Below are positions 42,058 through 42,109 of a stretch of 42,109 bases of DNA, in pieces. The position numbers and the translations under genes are program-made. Source of the DNA: Corynebacterium sp. KPL1814 (lineage in GTDB: Bacteria; Actinomycetota; Actinomycetes; Mycobacteriales; Mycobacteriaceae); assembly GCF_000478175.1 (NCBI RefSeq), contig NZ_KI515779.1, forward strand, positions 53,045 through 95,153, written 5' to 3'. How positions within the stretch are numbered: position 1 is the first letter of the stretch; each line of letters starts with the position of its first letter. Under the pieces are notes generated by a model, which was not told where the DNA came from, ran no database searches, and was given only the letters and a program-made list of their open reading frames with translations.

Positions 42058-42109
42058 CCCGCATAAGGAGATGAACCAGAATGACTACTATGGCGAGACG
42101 AGATCCGGC
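42023..42109 (+). mobile_element. Likely left end of another insertion sequence (possibly IS256 family)
   Basis: Host gene similarity stops near 42022, and a new plus-strand gene start with its own ribosome site follows. The end sequence GAGAGTGTCTAATGGTTTGT has the look of an IS terminal repeat, but the other end lies outside the window, so neither the boundary nor the family is proven. Confidence 0.5.
42081..42109 (+). CDS. Start of a probable transposase, cut by window edge
   Basis: ATG at 42081 with AAGGAG about 10 bases upstream; only MTTMARRDP is visible. I recall similar openings in corynebacterial IS256-type transposases, but nine residues are too few for a firm call. Confidence 0.4.

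Noticed and set aside
1..42109. CRISPR arrays, rRNA genes, prophage structural genes
   Set aside because: No regularly spaced direct repeats, rRNA sequence or phage-type gene sets were seen.

Overview
The window comes from an actinobacterium, almost certainly a Corynebacterium. Its left 25 kb keeps the gene order I recall for Mycobacterium tuberculosis Rv3212 to Rv3193c: PQQ-like membrane protein, RhlE helicase, DUF3107, DUF3152, TIGR02569-type protein, AdnA, AdnB, K+ channel, NudC, UvrD2, a TOMM-type leader-binding-like protein, a DUF2342 protein, a PDZ/Lon-like protease and UPF0182. Several mycobacterial neighbours (TetR, MoeZ, LipV, WhiB7, an ABC1 kinase) are absent, as expected for the smaller corynebacterial genomes. 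High-GC codon use, GTG/TTG starts and IS6-, IS30- and IS3-type elements fit the same assignment. The species cannot be told from the sequence.

Layout. 1-868: right part of an IS30-like element running off the left edge and abutting a 5'-truncated membrane-protein gene. 1453-24896: conserved chromosomal core, mostly DNA end-processing and repair (AdnAB, UvrD2, RhlE), metalloproteases, envelope proteins and one lipoprotein. 24932-25175: initiator tRNA-Met between two strong terminators. 25180-42109: a visibly more AT-rich accessory region full of insertion sequences.

The accessory region holds (a) a possible bacteriocin-like precursor with two tiny membrane proteins behind it; (b) an IS6-bracketed three-gene operon on the minus strand: EamA exporter, ATP-grasp ligase, FAD/NAD(P)-binding oxidoreductase; (c) a HigB toxin with a HigA-ImmA/IrrE fusion, a small basic protein and a Doc toxin remnant; (d) a plus-strand operon: nitronate monooxygenase-like enzyme, a second and larger FAD/NAD(P)-binding enzyme, a carboxymuconolactone-decarboxylase-like protein and an MFS exporter. 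Operons (b) and (d) diverge from each other and look like two halves of one small-molecule pathway (ligase, N- or C-oxidising flavoenzymes, nitronate enzyme, two exporters) that has been split and is decaying.

The decay can be read base by base. The large FAD/NAD(P) gene is cut by two different IS3-family elements. Removing each with one copy of its target duplication (AAGA, then AAA) restores the reading frame exactly, apart from one lost T, and gives a 623-codon gene whose expected start codon reads GTA. The ATP-grasp gene has a one-base deletion near its 3' end, the IS6 transposase has a one-base deletion near its 5' end, and the MFS gene is cut by what looks like another IS at the right edge. 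Two 1307-bp IS3 copies encoding identical proteins lie in inverted orientation around the start of operon (d).
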